This document shows, piece by piece, positions 42,746 through 51,754 of a stretch of 64,000 nt of DNA. The stretch spans positions 43,038-107,037 of the forward strand of contig NZ_JACCBX010000020.1 of the NCBI RefSeq assembly GCF_013409995.1, given 5' to 3'. A program made the translations under genes and the position numbers. This DNA comes from Neobacillus driksii. Its GTDB lineage: Bacteria; Bacillota; Bacilli; Bacillales; Cytobacillaceae. The notes under the pieces were generated by a model. That model was given only the letters and a program-made list of their open reading frames with translations. It did not search any database and was not told where the DNA came from. Numbering within the stretch: the stretch's first letter is position 1; each line of letters starts with the position of its first letter.

Positions 42746-43771
42746 TCACTTTACTCCAATTTGGGTACAGGAGCACCGTCCCCCTACTTCCCCTTGTGTC
42801 TTAACTACATTTGTTGGTTTACCCGATAGGTAATTTTTTAGGTTTTCAATTGCTGTGTTTAATAATCTTTGTCTGGATTCTTTGGTGGCCCATGATATAT
42901 GGGGAGTGATAATGCAATTTTTGGCATGAAGTAACGGATTGTCCCCTCTAATAGGTTCAGTGGAAACTACATCTAGTGCCGCCCCTGCTACTTTATTCTT
43001 GTTTAATGCGTGTGCTAGATCATCCTCATTTATCAATTGCCCCCTTGAATTATTAATAATAATAACTCCATTTTTCATCTTGTTAATGCTCTCTTTATTA
43101 ATAATGCCTTTGTTTTGCTCAGTTAACGGACAATGTAGTGAAATAACATCGGACTTTGCATATAATTCTTCTAACTCTACGTATTCCATTTTATCACTTA
43201 CAAATTCTTTAACATGGTTATGGCCATATGCTAATACTTTCATACCTAAAGCTATAGCTATACGTCCTGCCGCTTGACCAATACGACCGTAACCGATGAT
43301 TCCCATTGTTTTTCCTGAAAGCTCAATTAATGGATGATTCCAAAAACACCAATCCGCATTATTTGTCCATTCTCCTCGTTTGACAGCATCACTATGTGAT
43401 CCGACATGATGGCATATTTCTAGAAGCAAAGCGATCGCCATTTGAGCGACAGCATCCGTACCATAAGTAGGAATGTTGGTCACGACAATATTATTTTCAT
43501 TTGCAGCCTCCACGTTCACGACATCATATCCCGTTGAAAGCATGCCTATATATTTTAGTTTTGGTAGTTGTATGATTACTTCTTTTGGAATAGGTGTTTT
43601 GTTCGTAAGGATAATATCTGCATCCTTCACCCTTTCGAGGATTAATGGTACATCCTCAACAGAATATGTGGTACGCTCATAAATAGTCGCATCAACCAAG
43701 GATAGTAAAGTTGACCAATCTAAATCACCTGGATTTAATCTGTACCCGTCTAATACAACAGCTTTTAACAA
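42746..43771 (-). CDS. D-isomer 2-hydroxyacid dehydrogenase (glycerate/glyoxylate reductase type)
   Basis: A 341-residue NAD(P)-dependent dehydrogenase. NAD motif GIIGYGRIGQAAGR near 148; catalytic Arg in NNSRGQLINE near 237, Glu in ALDVVSTEP near 268 and His in ITPHISWAT near 288. TTG start at 43771 with AAAGGAGGG upstream. The normal protein would end near NVVK; the last 13 or so residues (EVGGRCSCTQIGVK) are read from repeat/IS-junction DNA, so the C-terminus looks altered. Likely reduces glyoxylate or hydroxypyruvate. Confidence 0.87.
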   Translation of the reverse strand: MLKAVVLDGYRLNPGDLDWSTLLSLVDATIYERTTYSVEDVPLILERVKDADIILTNKTPIPKEVIIQLPKLKYIGMLSTGYDVVNVEAANENNIVVTNIPTYGTDAVAQMAIALLLEICHHVGSHSDAVKRGEWTNNADWCFWNHPLIELSGKTMGIIGYGRIGQAAGRIAIALGMKVLAYGHNHVKEFVSDKMEYVELEELYAKSDVISLHCPLTEQNKGIINKESINKMKNGVIIINNSRGQLINEDDLAHALNKNKVAGAALDVVSTEPIRGDNPLLHAKNCIITPHISWATKESRQRLLNTAIENLKNYLSGKPTNVVKTQGEVGGRCSCTQIGVK

Positions 43772-43844
43772 TTTATACCCTCCTTTAAAAAAGAAATGAC
43801 CGTACACCAAACTAAGGGGCAAAACGGTCATTCCCGTGTATCGA

Positions 43845-45269
43845 TTATTCAAATACTTTTGGATCTGCCATTACATCGCCAAATAGTTCCTCATCTGTAG
43901 GAACCGTATAGTTTGTAATTTCTCTTGCTACCCAAGTGGTATTAATGTAATTTTTGTAAGTAATGTTTTCGGATGTTATATTCTTACCCCATGTTCCACA
44001 ACCAAGATTGATGGTAAATGGCATTCCGTTGTTCCAATTTCCTGCATTTGATTTGCCTACAGGCATTCTTACGGCTACACGACTTGTATTCGTTTCGAGT
44101 GCAAATTTTAAAATTCTATCATCATCATTACTATGAATTCCGCATGAATGGCCAGCTCCACTATAAGCTTGTATGTTATTAACTAATTCAATGGCGCTTT
44201 CGAACGTATCATATTTATACAGAGTAACGACGACAGATAGTTTTTCCCCAGAGAATGGGTATTCTGGGCCAAATCCAGTTTCTTCAACAATTAGCCACGT
44301 GCGGTCTTCAGGAATCTTAAATCCTGCTTTTTCTGCCATAAATGTTGCCGGCTTAGATAATACTTCTGGATTTAAGTACCCATTTTTCCAAAGAACGGCT
44401 TGCAATTTTTCCTTTTCTTCTTCATTACATAAATAAGCACCAGAAGCAATCATTGCTTCTATGACTTCATCGTAAACGTTGTCCTTAATAACAACCGCAT
44501 TTTCAGTTGAACATCCAATAGCCAAATCATTTAATTGAGATTCCGCAACCTTATTGGCTGCATCACTTAGGTCAGCCGTTTCATCAATCACAACGACTAC
44601 ATTACCAGCACCTACACCATATGCAGGTGTACCTGAAGAGTAAGCTGCCTTCACCATTGCAGCTCCACCAGTTGCCACGACTAAATCAACCTGTTGCATT
44701 AATTCATTTGTTTTTGCGATTGATGGGTCTTCAATACATAACAGCAGATCTTCAGGTACTCCTAATCTCTTAAACAATTGTCTGATTTCATTAACAACTT
44801 TAATCGTTGTGAGCTTTGCTCTTGGATGCGGCGAACAAATCATCGCATTTCTTCCCATAATTGCATTCATCATGCCAATAAAAACGACACCGGCTGGAAC
44901 AGTGGTAGGAATAAGTGCACCCACTACTCCTACTGGTTTTCCGATTTTAACTAGTTGTTTTTCTTCATCAACTTCGATCACACCAACTGTTTTTGCATTC
45001 TTAAGATCTCGCATAATCCCTCTAGCTCGACCTTGTGTTCTATTAATCTTGCTTTGAATTTCACCCATCCCTGTTTCTTCGAAGGTGAAATTTGCCCACT
45101 CAGTTGCTTTATTTACCGCAAACCATCCAATGCTAGCGGCAATACGTCTAACTTCTTCCTGATTATATCCTTCGGCTATTTTTTGTGCCGCTTTTGCTCT
45201 TGTTACTAGACTAGAAATACTATTTACATCAATATCGATACCACTATCGTTGCTTGTCACACTGGTCAT
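43845..45269 (-). CDS. Acylating aldehyde dehydrogenase (EutE/SauS-like)
   Basis: A 474-residue CoA-acylating aldehyde dehydrogenase. Catalytic Cys in LAIGCSTENAVVI near 255; GVVGALIPTTVPAGV near 118 and YGVGAGNVVVVIDETADL near 215 are typical of the AdhE N-terminal/EutE/sulfoacetaldehyde dehydrogenase (SauS) branch, as is MPVGKSNAGNWNNGMPFT near 420. It converts an aldehyde plus CoA to an acyl-CoA. Its place between a CitE-like lyase and a hydroxyacid dehydrogenase suggests it makes the CoA ester that the lyase cleaves. The aldehyde is unknown. Confidence 0.83.
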   Translation of the reverse strand: MTSVTSNDSGIDIDVNSISSLVTRAKAAQKIAEGYNQEEVRRIAASIGWFAVNKATEWANFTFEETGMGEIQSKINRTQGRARGIMRDLKNAKTVGVIEVDEEKQLVKIGKPVGVVGALIPTTVPAGVVFIGMMNAIMGRNAMICSPHPRAKLTTIKVVNEIRQLFKRLGVPEDLLLCIEDPSIAKTNELMQQVDLVVATGGAAMVKAAYSSGTPAYGVGAGNVVVVIDETADLSDAANKVAESQLNDLAIGCSTENAVVIKDNVYDEVIEAMIASGAYLCNEEEKEKLQAVLWKNGYLNPEVLSKPATFMAEKAGFKIPEDRTWLIVEETGFGPEYPFSGEKLSVVVTLYKYDTFESAIELVNNIQAYSGAGHSCGIHSNDDDRILKFALETNTSRVAVRMPVGKSNAGNWNNGMPFTINLGCGTWGKNITSENITYKNYINTTWVAREITNYTVPTDEELFGDVMADPKVFE

Positions 45270-45284
45270 GAAAAAACCTCCATT

Positions 45285-46187
45285 TTAATTGTTTATTGTT
45301 AACCCTGAAATTAAGTCTGCCTTCATCACCAGTTTTCGAGCTCGATCTGCAATAGGGTTATCAATCATTTTCCCCTCAAACATACAAACCCCTTTGCCAG
45401 AATCAACTGCATGATCGAAGACACGAATTAAATGTCTTGCTTTAATAACATCCTCAGCATTTGGTGTAAAAACATCATTTACGATTTCAATTTGATTCGG
45501 ATGAATACATGTTTTACCAGTAAAACCTATACTTTTGGCATTGTTTGTGTCTTGTATTAATCCATCGCGATCCCCGACATGTGTAAATGGAGTGTCAAGA
45601 ATATCAATTTTACGAGCGTTTCCTGCTTGAGCAATAACGTTTCTGGCATACTCAATTTCTTTGCCATCTCTTGTTCGCTCAATCCCAAGTTCTTTTGTTA
45701 AATCTTCTGCTCCAAACTGTACTCCGGAAATCCGGTCCGAACTCGATAAAATATGGAAAGTATGAACAATGCTATAACTCGTTTCCAACAATGGAATAAT
45801 GCCTATTTCAAAACCTTTGATACCGTAACGTTTTTCGGTGGATTTTATTAGGATATTAGTGATTAAAACCGCCTCTTCATCCGCTTTAGGAACAATCACC
45901 GCATTTGGCATTTCTTCCACGATGGCTTCGAGATCTAACACCCCATCTTCTGTTTTTACATCGTTTATCCTTACAATCACTTCTTTTTTTCTAGCTTTAA
46001 AATGGGAAATATACAGTTTCACGTTTTGACGTGCCAACCCCTTTTCAGTAAGACCGACGGCATCTTCCAAATCTAGGATGAAACTGTCTGCATCTAAATC
46101 CAATGCCTTTTTGATCATTTTTTCTGAACTGCCTGGTACATATAATAAGGACCGTCTAATCGACTTATGATTCAACTTTTCCACCAC
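45285..46187 (-). CDS. CitE-like HpcH/HpaI family lyase (malyl-CoA type)
   Basis: A 300-residue TIM-barrel lyase. RRSLLYVPGSSEKMIKKALD near 11-30, FILDLEDAVGLTEK near 36 (metal/CoA region), EVIVRINDVKTEDGVLDLEA near 69, PKADEEAVL near 100, VQFGAEDLTKELG near 157 and TCIHPNQIEIVND near 225. This is the citrate lyase beta/malyl-CoA lyase group, which cleaves 3-hydroxyacyl-CoA esters to acetyl-CoA and an oxo-acid. No alpha or gamma citrate lyase genes are nearby, so it is not citrate lyase. Confidence 0.83.
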   Translation of the reverse strand: MVEKLNHKSIRRSLLYVPGSSEKMIKKALDLDADSFILDLEDAVGLTEKGLARQNVKLYISHFKARKKEVIVRINDVKTEDGVLDLEAIVEEMPNAVIVPKADEEAVLITNILIKSTEKRYGIKGFEIGIIPLLETSYSIVHTFHILSSSDRISGVQFGAEDLTKELGIERTRDGKEIEYARNVIAQAGNARKIDILDTPFTHVGDRDGLIQDTNNAKSIGFTGKTCIHPNQIEIVNDVFTPNAEDVIKARHLIRVFDHAVDSGKGVCMFEGKMIDNPIADRARKLVMKADLISGLTINN

Positions 46188-46199
46188 CTATTTGGAAAA

Positions 46200-47294
46200 T
46201 TACTCAGCTTTATTAGGTTCAATAATGGCTCTCGTAATCTCTTTTGCAGCCGCTTTTTCCATCGCTAACTGTGATTCACTTAAACTATAAGTTCTGTCTG
46301 TTAAGCTATTAAATGGAAAATGATTGTTATATTTTTCAAGAAACTTTAATGTTTTTTGTAAGTACCATGGTTGATAGCGCAGGATTCCTTTTACGGTCAA
46401 GCATTTACGAGTAATTAGCCCTGGCAAGATGGATACTTTTTGGCTTTCATCTACACTTACGTTTCCTAGCTCAAGAATCGTTCCACCAATTTTTGCAATA
46501 CGAACAGCTTCATCAAAAGCAGCTGGAACTCCAGCGACATCCAGAACAAAGTTTGCACCTCTGCCCTTCGTTAATCGGTTAATTTCTTCAATACGTTTTT
46601 CAACGGTGTCGAAATCTCTCATATTAATCACATGGTCTGCTCCAAAGTTCTTTGCTTCTTCTAGTCTTGAACCAATACTATCAATCACAATGACATTCGC
46701 ACTCATCGTTTTTGAAATAGCAGAAGCAAATAATCCTAAACCACCGGCTCCTTGAATGACAATAGTGTCGTTAATTTTAATGCCTGAGATATCCATCGCA
46801 TATACCATTTGCGCAATTCCACAGTTTGCTCCAGCTGCAACATTATCAGGTACATTGTCTGGTACTTTATAAAAATACTGATTTGGATGGATGATATAAT
46901 GTGTGGCAAATCCTCCAGTAAAATGTGGGTGTTTTTCTGCAAGCTGACCTTGATAGTCGCTTCCATGTGTACAAATGTTAAAATGGCCATCTAAACATGC
47001 CGGACATTTTTGGCAAGTAAGATAGTAAACGGGAACGACACGATCTCCAACCTTTACTTCCTCACCAGCATAGTCAGTGACTACACCTTCACCAAGTTCA
47101 GAAATTTCACCAACCATTTCATGACCTAGTACATGGTTTTTAAATAAGTGTTTGCCTTCCCACATATGGATGTCAGATCCACATATATTACTTTTGAGAA
47201 CTTTCATTGTTACGCAGCCTTTTTCTGCTTTTGGCACAGAATATTCTTTAATTTCTATCTCTCTTACACCAGTCATTGCTGCAACTTTACCCAT
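46200..47294 (-). CDS. Zinc-dependent alcohol dehydrogenase (MDR family)
   Basis: A 364-residue medium-chain dehydrogenase. Catalytic zinc ligands in SNICGSDIHMWEG near 35-42 and GHEMVGEI near 58; structural zinc Cys4 in YLTCQKCPACLDGHFNIC near 93-110. NAD motif GAGGLGLFA near 185. It probably oxidises a polyol or hydroxy-acid to the aldehyde used by the acylating dehydrogenase downstream. Confidence 0.87.
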   Translation of the reverse strand: MGKVAAMTGVREIEIKEYSVPKAEKGCVTMKVLKSNICGSDIHMWEGKHLFKNHVLGHEMVGEISELGEGVVTDYAGEEVKVGDRVVPVYYLTCQKCPACLDGHFNICTHGSDYQGQLAEKHPHFTGGFATHYIIHPNQYFYKVPDNVPDNVAAGANCGIAQMVYAMDISGIKINDTIVIQGAGGLGLFASAISKTMSANVIVIDSIGSRLEEAKNFGADHVINMRDFDTVEKRIEEINRLTKGRGANFVLDVAGVPAAFDEAVRIAKIGGTILELGNVSVDESQKVSILPGLITRKCLTVKGILRYQPWYLQKTLKFLEKYNNHFPFNSLTDRTYSLSESQLAMEKAAAKEITRAIIEPNKAE

Positions 47295-47343
47295 TTTTCA
47301 TTTCCTCCCTAGCTTTCTACATTTTTATTATTTTGCTAAACCT

Positions 47344-48633
47344 TTATTTCCACCATAACGTTAGGAATGGGATATAAGTAATTAATAACAATCCAATGAT
47401 GGATGGTATTAAGAATCTTAAAATATAAGGCCACATTTCTACTAACGAAGACTTATTAATTCTTGCCGAGACAAAAATATTAGCTGCCATTGGCGGTGTA
47501 ATTAACCCTAATTCAATATTTGTTACTAGGATGATCCCAAAATGAATCGGATCAATGCCGAACTTCATCGCTGCAGGATATAATAAAGGTGCCATAAGAA
47601 GTACAGCAGCATTCGTTTCCATAAACATTCCAACTAAGAACAAAATGAGATTGACAATAATTAAGAACATGACAGGATTTTCAGTCATTGTAATTGTAAA
47701 TTCCGCTATTACCTGTGGTACTTGCAATAACGTCATAATTTTATTAAAGATGCTAGCGAAAGCAATAATACACAAAATCGATGCTGAAACGACCGTTGCT
47801 TGATAAAAAATATTTGGTAATTCTTTAATCCGTACCATTTTCCCAAGTACAATAATCACGATTGCGTAAGCACCAGCGACCGCAGCAGCTTCGGTTGGAG
47901 TAGCAATACCTGTGTAAATTCCACCTAAAATAATGAACGGAAGAATAATGGCAGGAGTTGCTTTCCAAAACAATTTTGGAGCTTTTTTATAGATAACCTT
48001 ATCAAAGCTAGAACTCTTTTCATGTGCTCCTTCACCTTCCGTATTTAACACCTTAGGGAGACTAAACCAGTGTACTAACATATAAATAATCGTAAACATG
48101 ATTCCTGGGACAATTGTTGCTAAAAAAAGTTTAGAGACGGATGCACCAACTGCCGCTCCATATACAATCAATGGTATGGATGGTGGGATGAGCACCCCTA
48201 ATAAACCTGAGCAGGCTGTTAATGCTGCAACATAAGCTCGTTTATATCCCTTTGCAATCATTCTTTCCCCAACACTACTGGCCATAGCTGCCACAGTAGC
48301 AACTGATGAGCCTGTCATCGCACCGAGAAAAGCACTAGAAATTAAAGTAACATGGCCCAATCGTCCGGGAAGCCAAGCTAAAAAAACTTCGACTAAATCT
48401 ACCATTCTATCAATTAGCTTTCCTCGATTCATGAGTTCACCTGCTAGTATGAAAAAAGGAATAGCTAATAAAGGGATGGATGCTAAAGCGTGATAAGGCG
48501 TAGCTGCAACTATTCCAAGAGGTAAATTAGCCATTACAGCACCAATGAGACCAGAAAGAGCAAAAGTATACCCTATTGGCACACCAAGTATTAATAAAAC
48601 TAACAGTACTACTATCATTACGGTAAGTATCAT
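47344..48633 (-). CDS. dctM: TRAP transporter large permease DctM
   Basis: A 429-residue permease of the tripartite ATP-independent periplasmic type, with about twelve helices. It has IPLLAIPFFILAGELMNRGK near 52-71, LGAMTGSSVATVAAM near 103 and LGVLIPPSIPLIVYG near 145, all typical. It imports organic acids with sodium. Confidence 0.92.
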   Translation of the reverse strand: MILTVMIVVLLVLLILGVPIGYTFALSGLIGAVMANLPLGIVAATPYHALASIPLLAIPFFILAGELMNRGKLIDRMVDLVEVFLAWLPGRLGHVTLISSAFLGAMTGSSVATVAAMASSVGERMIAKGYKRAYVAALTACSGLLGVLIPPSIPLIVYGAAVGASVSKLFLATIVPGIMFTIIYMLVHWFSLPKVLNTEGEGAHEKSSSFDKVIYKKAPKLFWKATPAIILPFIILGGIYTGIATPTEAAAVAGAYAIVIIVLGKMVRIKELPNIFYQATVVSASILCIIAFASIFNKIMTLLQVPQVIAEFTITMTENPVMFLIIVNLILFLVGMFMETNAAVLLMAPLLYPAAMKFGIDPIHFGIILVTNIELGLITPPMAANIFVSARINKSSLVEMWPYILRFLIPSIIGLLLITYIPFLTLWWK

Positions 48634-48660
48634 GTATCTACCCTCCCTTTTTACCCAGGA

Positions 48661-49158
48661 TCATTCTGTAGGAACAGCCCTTTGGTTGCTGATTAATTTA
48701 AGGATGATCCCAATTGTATGTATAATCATTAAGATCAATCCGATAACTAATGCTGAAAATGGAATGGACATCGGAATTCGCATGGCCATTGTCGCTTCAT
48801 TACTTTCTAGTGCAAAAGTTAGTAAAGAATATCCAATGTTTAGTAGTCCACCAATTATGACGAGCATTGCGATATGGGTGCATAAATCAAAAATAAATAC
48901 CAATTTTTTCGATTTAATGAGTGAAGTTACCTCTAGAGTAATGTGGCCTTTCGTATAAACTAAAAGTCCTGCACCAATAAAGGTCATAATCGTGAAGGCT
49001 AAAATACTAATATCACTCGTATCTGGTATTGGTAGGTTAAAAAATCTCGTAAAAACCTGAAAAAACACGGTTACAAACATGATAGCCATCATTAACGTTA
49101 TGACCAATTTTTCAATTTTAAAGAGAATTTCTTCGAATCTAGCGTATTTAGCCAACAA
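48661..49158 (-). CDS. dctQ: TRAP transporter small permease DctQ
   Basis: A 165-residue protein with four hydrophobic helices, PDTSDISILAFTIMTFIGAG near 50-70, and GHITLEVTSLI near 79. It works with DctM. Confidence 0.88.
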   Translation of the reverse strand: MLAKYARFEEILFKIEKLVITLMMAIMFVTVFFQVFTRFFNLPIPDTSDISILAFTIMTFIGAGLLVYTKGHITLEVTSLIKSKKLVFIFDLCTHIAMLVIIGGLLNIGYSLLTFALESNEATMAMRIPMSIPFSALVIGLILMIIHTIGIILKLISNQRAVPTE

Positions 49159-49265
49159 CAGTCTCCTCCTCCTTTTTCAAAACATAAAAAGGTTTTCTTA
49201 ACCTTCGATAGAATGGATGATATTGAAATTGATTCCTACCTATCGAAGGTCCTTCTGGTTAGTGG

Positions 49266-50312
49266 TTATTTAACATCTTTTACAGCTTCAACTTCTTCTT
49301 TAAGCTTTTCAATTCTATCTTGACCATACGTATCATAAAGATCTTCCCAAACTTTAACACCTATTTCCTGGAATACAGCGATTTGTTCAGGTGTTAATTC
49401 AGTTACTTCCACGCCTTCTTCTTTCATCTTCTCTACATAACTTTCTGTTACATCTCTTTGCTCAGCAATTTCCCACTCTTGCGTTTCCTTAGCTGCTTCT
49501 TTTAGTGCCTTTTGCTCATCCTCTGACAATGATTCGAAGGTTTTATCGCTCATTGCGATTGTCCCGGTTGCAAAGACATGGTTTAGACGAGTATAGTATT
49601 GGTTTGTTTCATGAAGCTTGTTATCGTACGTAATTAATAGCCCATTATCTTGACCATCTACTGTTCCTTGTTGTAATGCCGTGTATAATTCTGGCATTGC
49701 AATTGTTACCGCTTGAGCTCCGACTCCATTAAAGAATCCCATAATAGCCTGTGAGCCTGGAACGCGTAATTTTAATCCTTTAAAATCTTCTGGTGTTGTC
49801 ACTGTTTTTTTAGAATTAGATAAGGCTCTAAACTCTAGCTCATACCATCCAAGAGCTTTAATTCCATGTTTTGCTAATGTTTCTGTCATAGTTTGAGGAA
49901 TGATTCCATCACCATAAAATAACTTATCAGCTTGTGCATAATTCGAAACAATATATGGAAGGTAATGGAAATCAAACAACTTATCCATACCAGACATTGA
50001 ACCTTGATTTAAAAAGGCAAATTCTAAAGTTCCTCGAGAAAGATCTTGCCCAAGTGATTCATCACTACCAATCTGCCCCGCTGGAAAAACGGCAATATCG
50101 ATACTCCCATTTGTTTTTTCCTTGACTAATTTTGCAAACTTTTCTGCAGCTTGATGCTGCACACTATTTTGCGCTGCTACCATTCCTAGTCGAAACTTTT
50201 TGGCTGAACCATCGGAATCGCCAGAGGCTTCGTTGCTTGCATTTCCGCAGCCTACTAATAGAAACCCAATCATTGCGATTATAGTAATTAATATGATTCT
50301 CGTTTTTCTCAT
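49266..50312 (-). CDS. dctP: TRAP transporter solute-binding lipoprotein DctP
   Basis: A 348-residue lipoprotein: lipobox LLVGCGN (Cys near 22), then FRLGMVAAQNSVQHQAAEKF, and the family Arg in KGLKLRVPGSQAIMGFFNGVG near 172, which binds the carboxylate of the ligand. The substrate is thus an organic acid, probably hydroxylated. A GTG at 50315 could be the start instead. Confidence 0.9.
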   Translation of the reverse strand: MRKTRIILITIIAMIGFLLVGCGNASNEASGDSDGSAKKFRLGMVAAQNSVQHQAAEKFAKLVKEKTNGSIDIAVFPAGQIGSDESLGQDLSRGTLEFAFLNQGSMSGMDKLFDFHYLPYIVSNYAQADKLFYGDGIIPQTMTETLAKHGIKALGWYELEFRALSNSKKTVTTPEDFKGLKLRVPGSQAIMGFFNGVGAQAVTIAMPELYTALQQGTVDGQDNGLLITYDNKLHETNQYYTRLNHVFATGTIAMSDKTFESLSEDEQKALKEAAKETQEWEIAEQRDVTESYVEKMKEEGVEVTELTPEQIAVFQEIGVKVWEDLYDTYGQDRIEKLKEEVEAVKDVK

Positions 50313-50354
50313 CACTTGTTTTCCCCCTTAAATATGATTTATATGGATAGGAAT

Positions 50355-51530
50355 CTAACAATCTATCAAAATTCCTGTAGCACTTTTAACGTTCCGATGT
50401 TTTACACTTGCATCCCAAATTCTCATAGTTCTTTCACTCGTTTTTTCTAATAAGGAAATGCCAACCTCCAATGCTTTTTCTAGTGACATTGGTTCTGAAA
50501 CAATATCAACAATGGCATCGATACCATGACTATAAACAATATCAGCTCCTTCACCGATGCTTCCGACGATTGCGATTACTGGTACACCATATTTTTTAGC
50601 TTTACGAGCAACACCCAAAGCTACTTTTCCATTAATCGTTTGCGCATCAATCCTGCCTTCACCTGTGATGAGTAAATCAGCATCTAGAAGATGTTCCTCC
50701 AACCCAATCAACTCAATGACTTTTTCAACACCCGAATGAATTTTTGCCTGACAAAAGGCAACAAGTCCGGCCCCTAAACCCCCGGCAGCGCCCCCGCCTG
50801 ATAGATTCATCACATCTATTGATAGCTGTTTATTGATAACGCTTCCAAAATACTGTAAATTATCATCAAGAATTTGAATCATCTTAGGAGTTGCGCCTTT
50901 TTGTGGTCCATATACATTCGCTGCACCATTTTTGCCACATAATGGATTTGTAACATCGGATAGGATCACAATTTCTGTATTATCAATTCTTGGATCTAAT
51001 TTCGAAATATCAATAAATTCAATCCCTTTTAGTTCCCCACCCCCAAACCCAACTTCTTGATTCACTTTATTTTTAAAGCTAACTCCTAAAGCTTGAGCCA
51101 TTCCAACTCCACCATCATTGGTAGCGCTTCCACCAAGTCCGATAAAAATAGCCTTGCAGCCTTTATCCAATGCGTCTCGAATCAGTTGCCCCGTTCCATA
51201 AGTTGTTGTAATTAGTGGGTTATAATCTTCTTCAGAAATTAAAGGCAGTCCAGAGGCAGCAGCCATTTCAATAACTGCGATTTTGCCTGGAAGAATCCCA
51301 TACTTAGACTTTATTTTTTTTCCAAGCGGATTTAAAACATCCACTTCGACATACTTTCCGTTTAATGATTTTACTAAGGTTTCAACCGTTCCCTCTCCAC
51401 CATCCGCTATTGGGAGGATTTTCGTTTTAATATCATCACGGTAATAACGGATTCCTCGTTCAACAGCATTTGCCGCTTCTAAGGTCGTGCAACAGCCCTT
51501 AAATGAATCAATCGCAATAACTACTTTCAT
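50355..51530 (-). CDS. glxK: Glycerate 2-kinase (GarK/GlxK family)
   Basis: A 391-residue class II glycerate kinase. IAIDSFKGCCTTLEAANAVE at the start, IADGGEGTVETLV near 41, GLGGSATNDGGVGMAQALG near 130 and LITGEGRIDAQTINGKVALG near 280 are its signatures. It phosphorylates D-glycerate to 2-phosphoglycerate. It lies downstream of cdaR and upstream of the TRAP genes. Confidence 0.92.
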   Translation of the reverse strand: MKVVIAIDSFKGCCTTLEAANAVERGIRYYRDDIKTKILPIADGGEGTVETLVKSLNGKYVEVDVLNPLGKKIKSKYGILPGKIAVIEMAAASGLPLISEEDYNPLITTTYGTGQLIRDALDKGCKAIFIGLGGSATNDGGVGMAQALGVSFKNKVNQEVGFGGGELKGIEFIDISKLDPRIDNTEIVILSDVTNPLCGKNGAANVYGPQKGATPKMIQILDDNLQYFGSVINKQLSIDVMNLSGGGAAGGLGAGLVAFCQAKIHSGVEKVIELIGLEEHLLDADLLITGEGRIDAQTINGKVALGVARKAKKYGVPVIAIVGSIGEGADIVYSHGIDAIVDIVSEPMSLEKALEVGISLLEKTSERTMRIWDASVKHRNVKSATGILIDC

Positions 51531-51754
51531 ACGGAACCTCCTTTACGATAATTTTTTGTACTAAATAGATTGAAAATAGTACGGGTTAATATATAAATAA
51601 TTATAATTATCAGATTACTTAAATGGTATGTTCCCCATACTAACGCTTCATACCAATTTTTGTTTTTGATAACAATGGGGTTTGGTATCGATACAAAATG
51701 GCTTTTTCGAAGGCACAAAAAAAAGCCCTCTAAGTTAAAGTGCTTTTAAGAAAT

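Noticed and set aside
45285..46187. Citrate lyase beta subunit
   Set aside because: No citF, citD or accessory genes nearby; a free-standing malyl-CoA-type lyase fits the context better.
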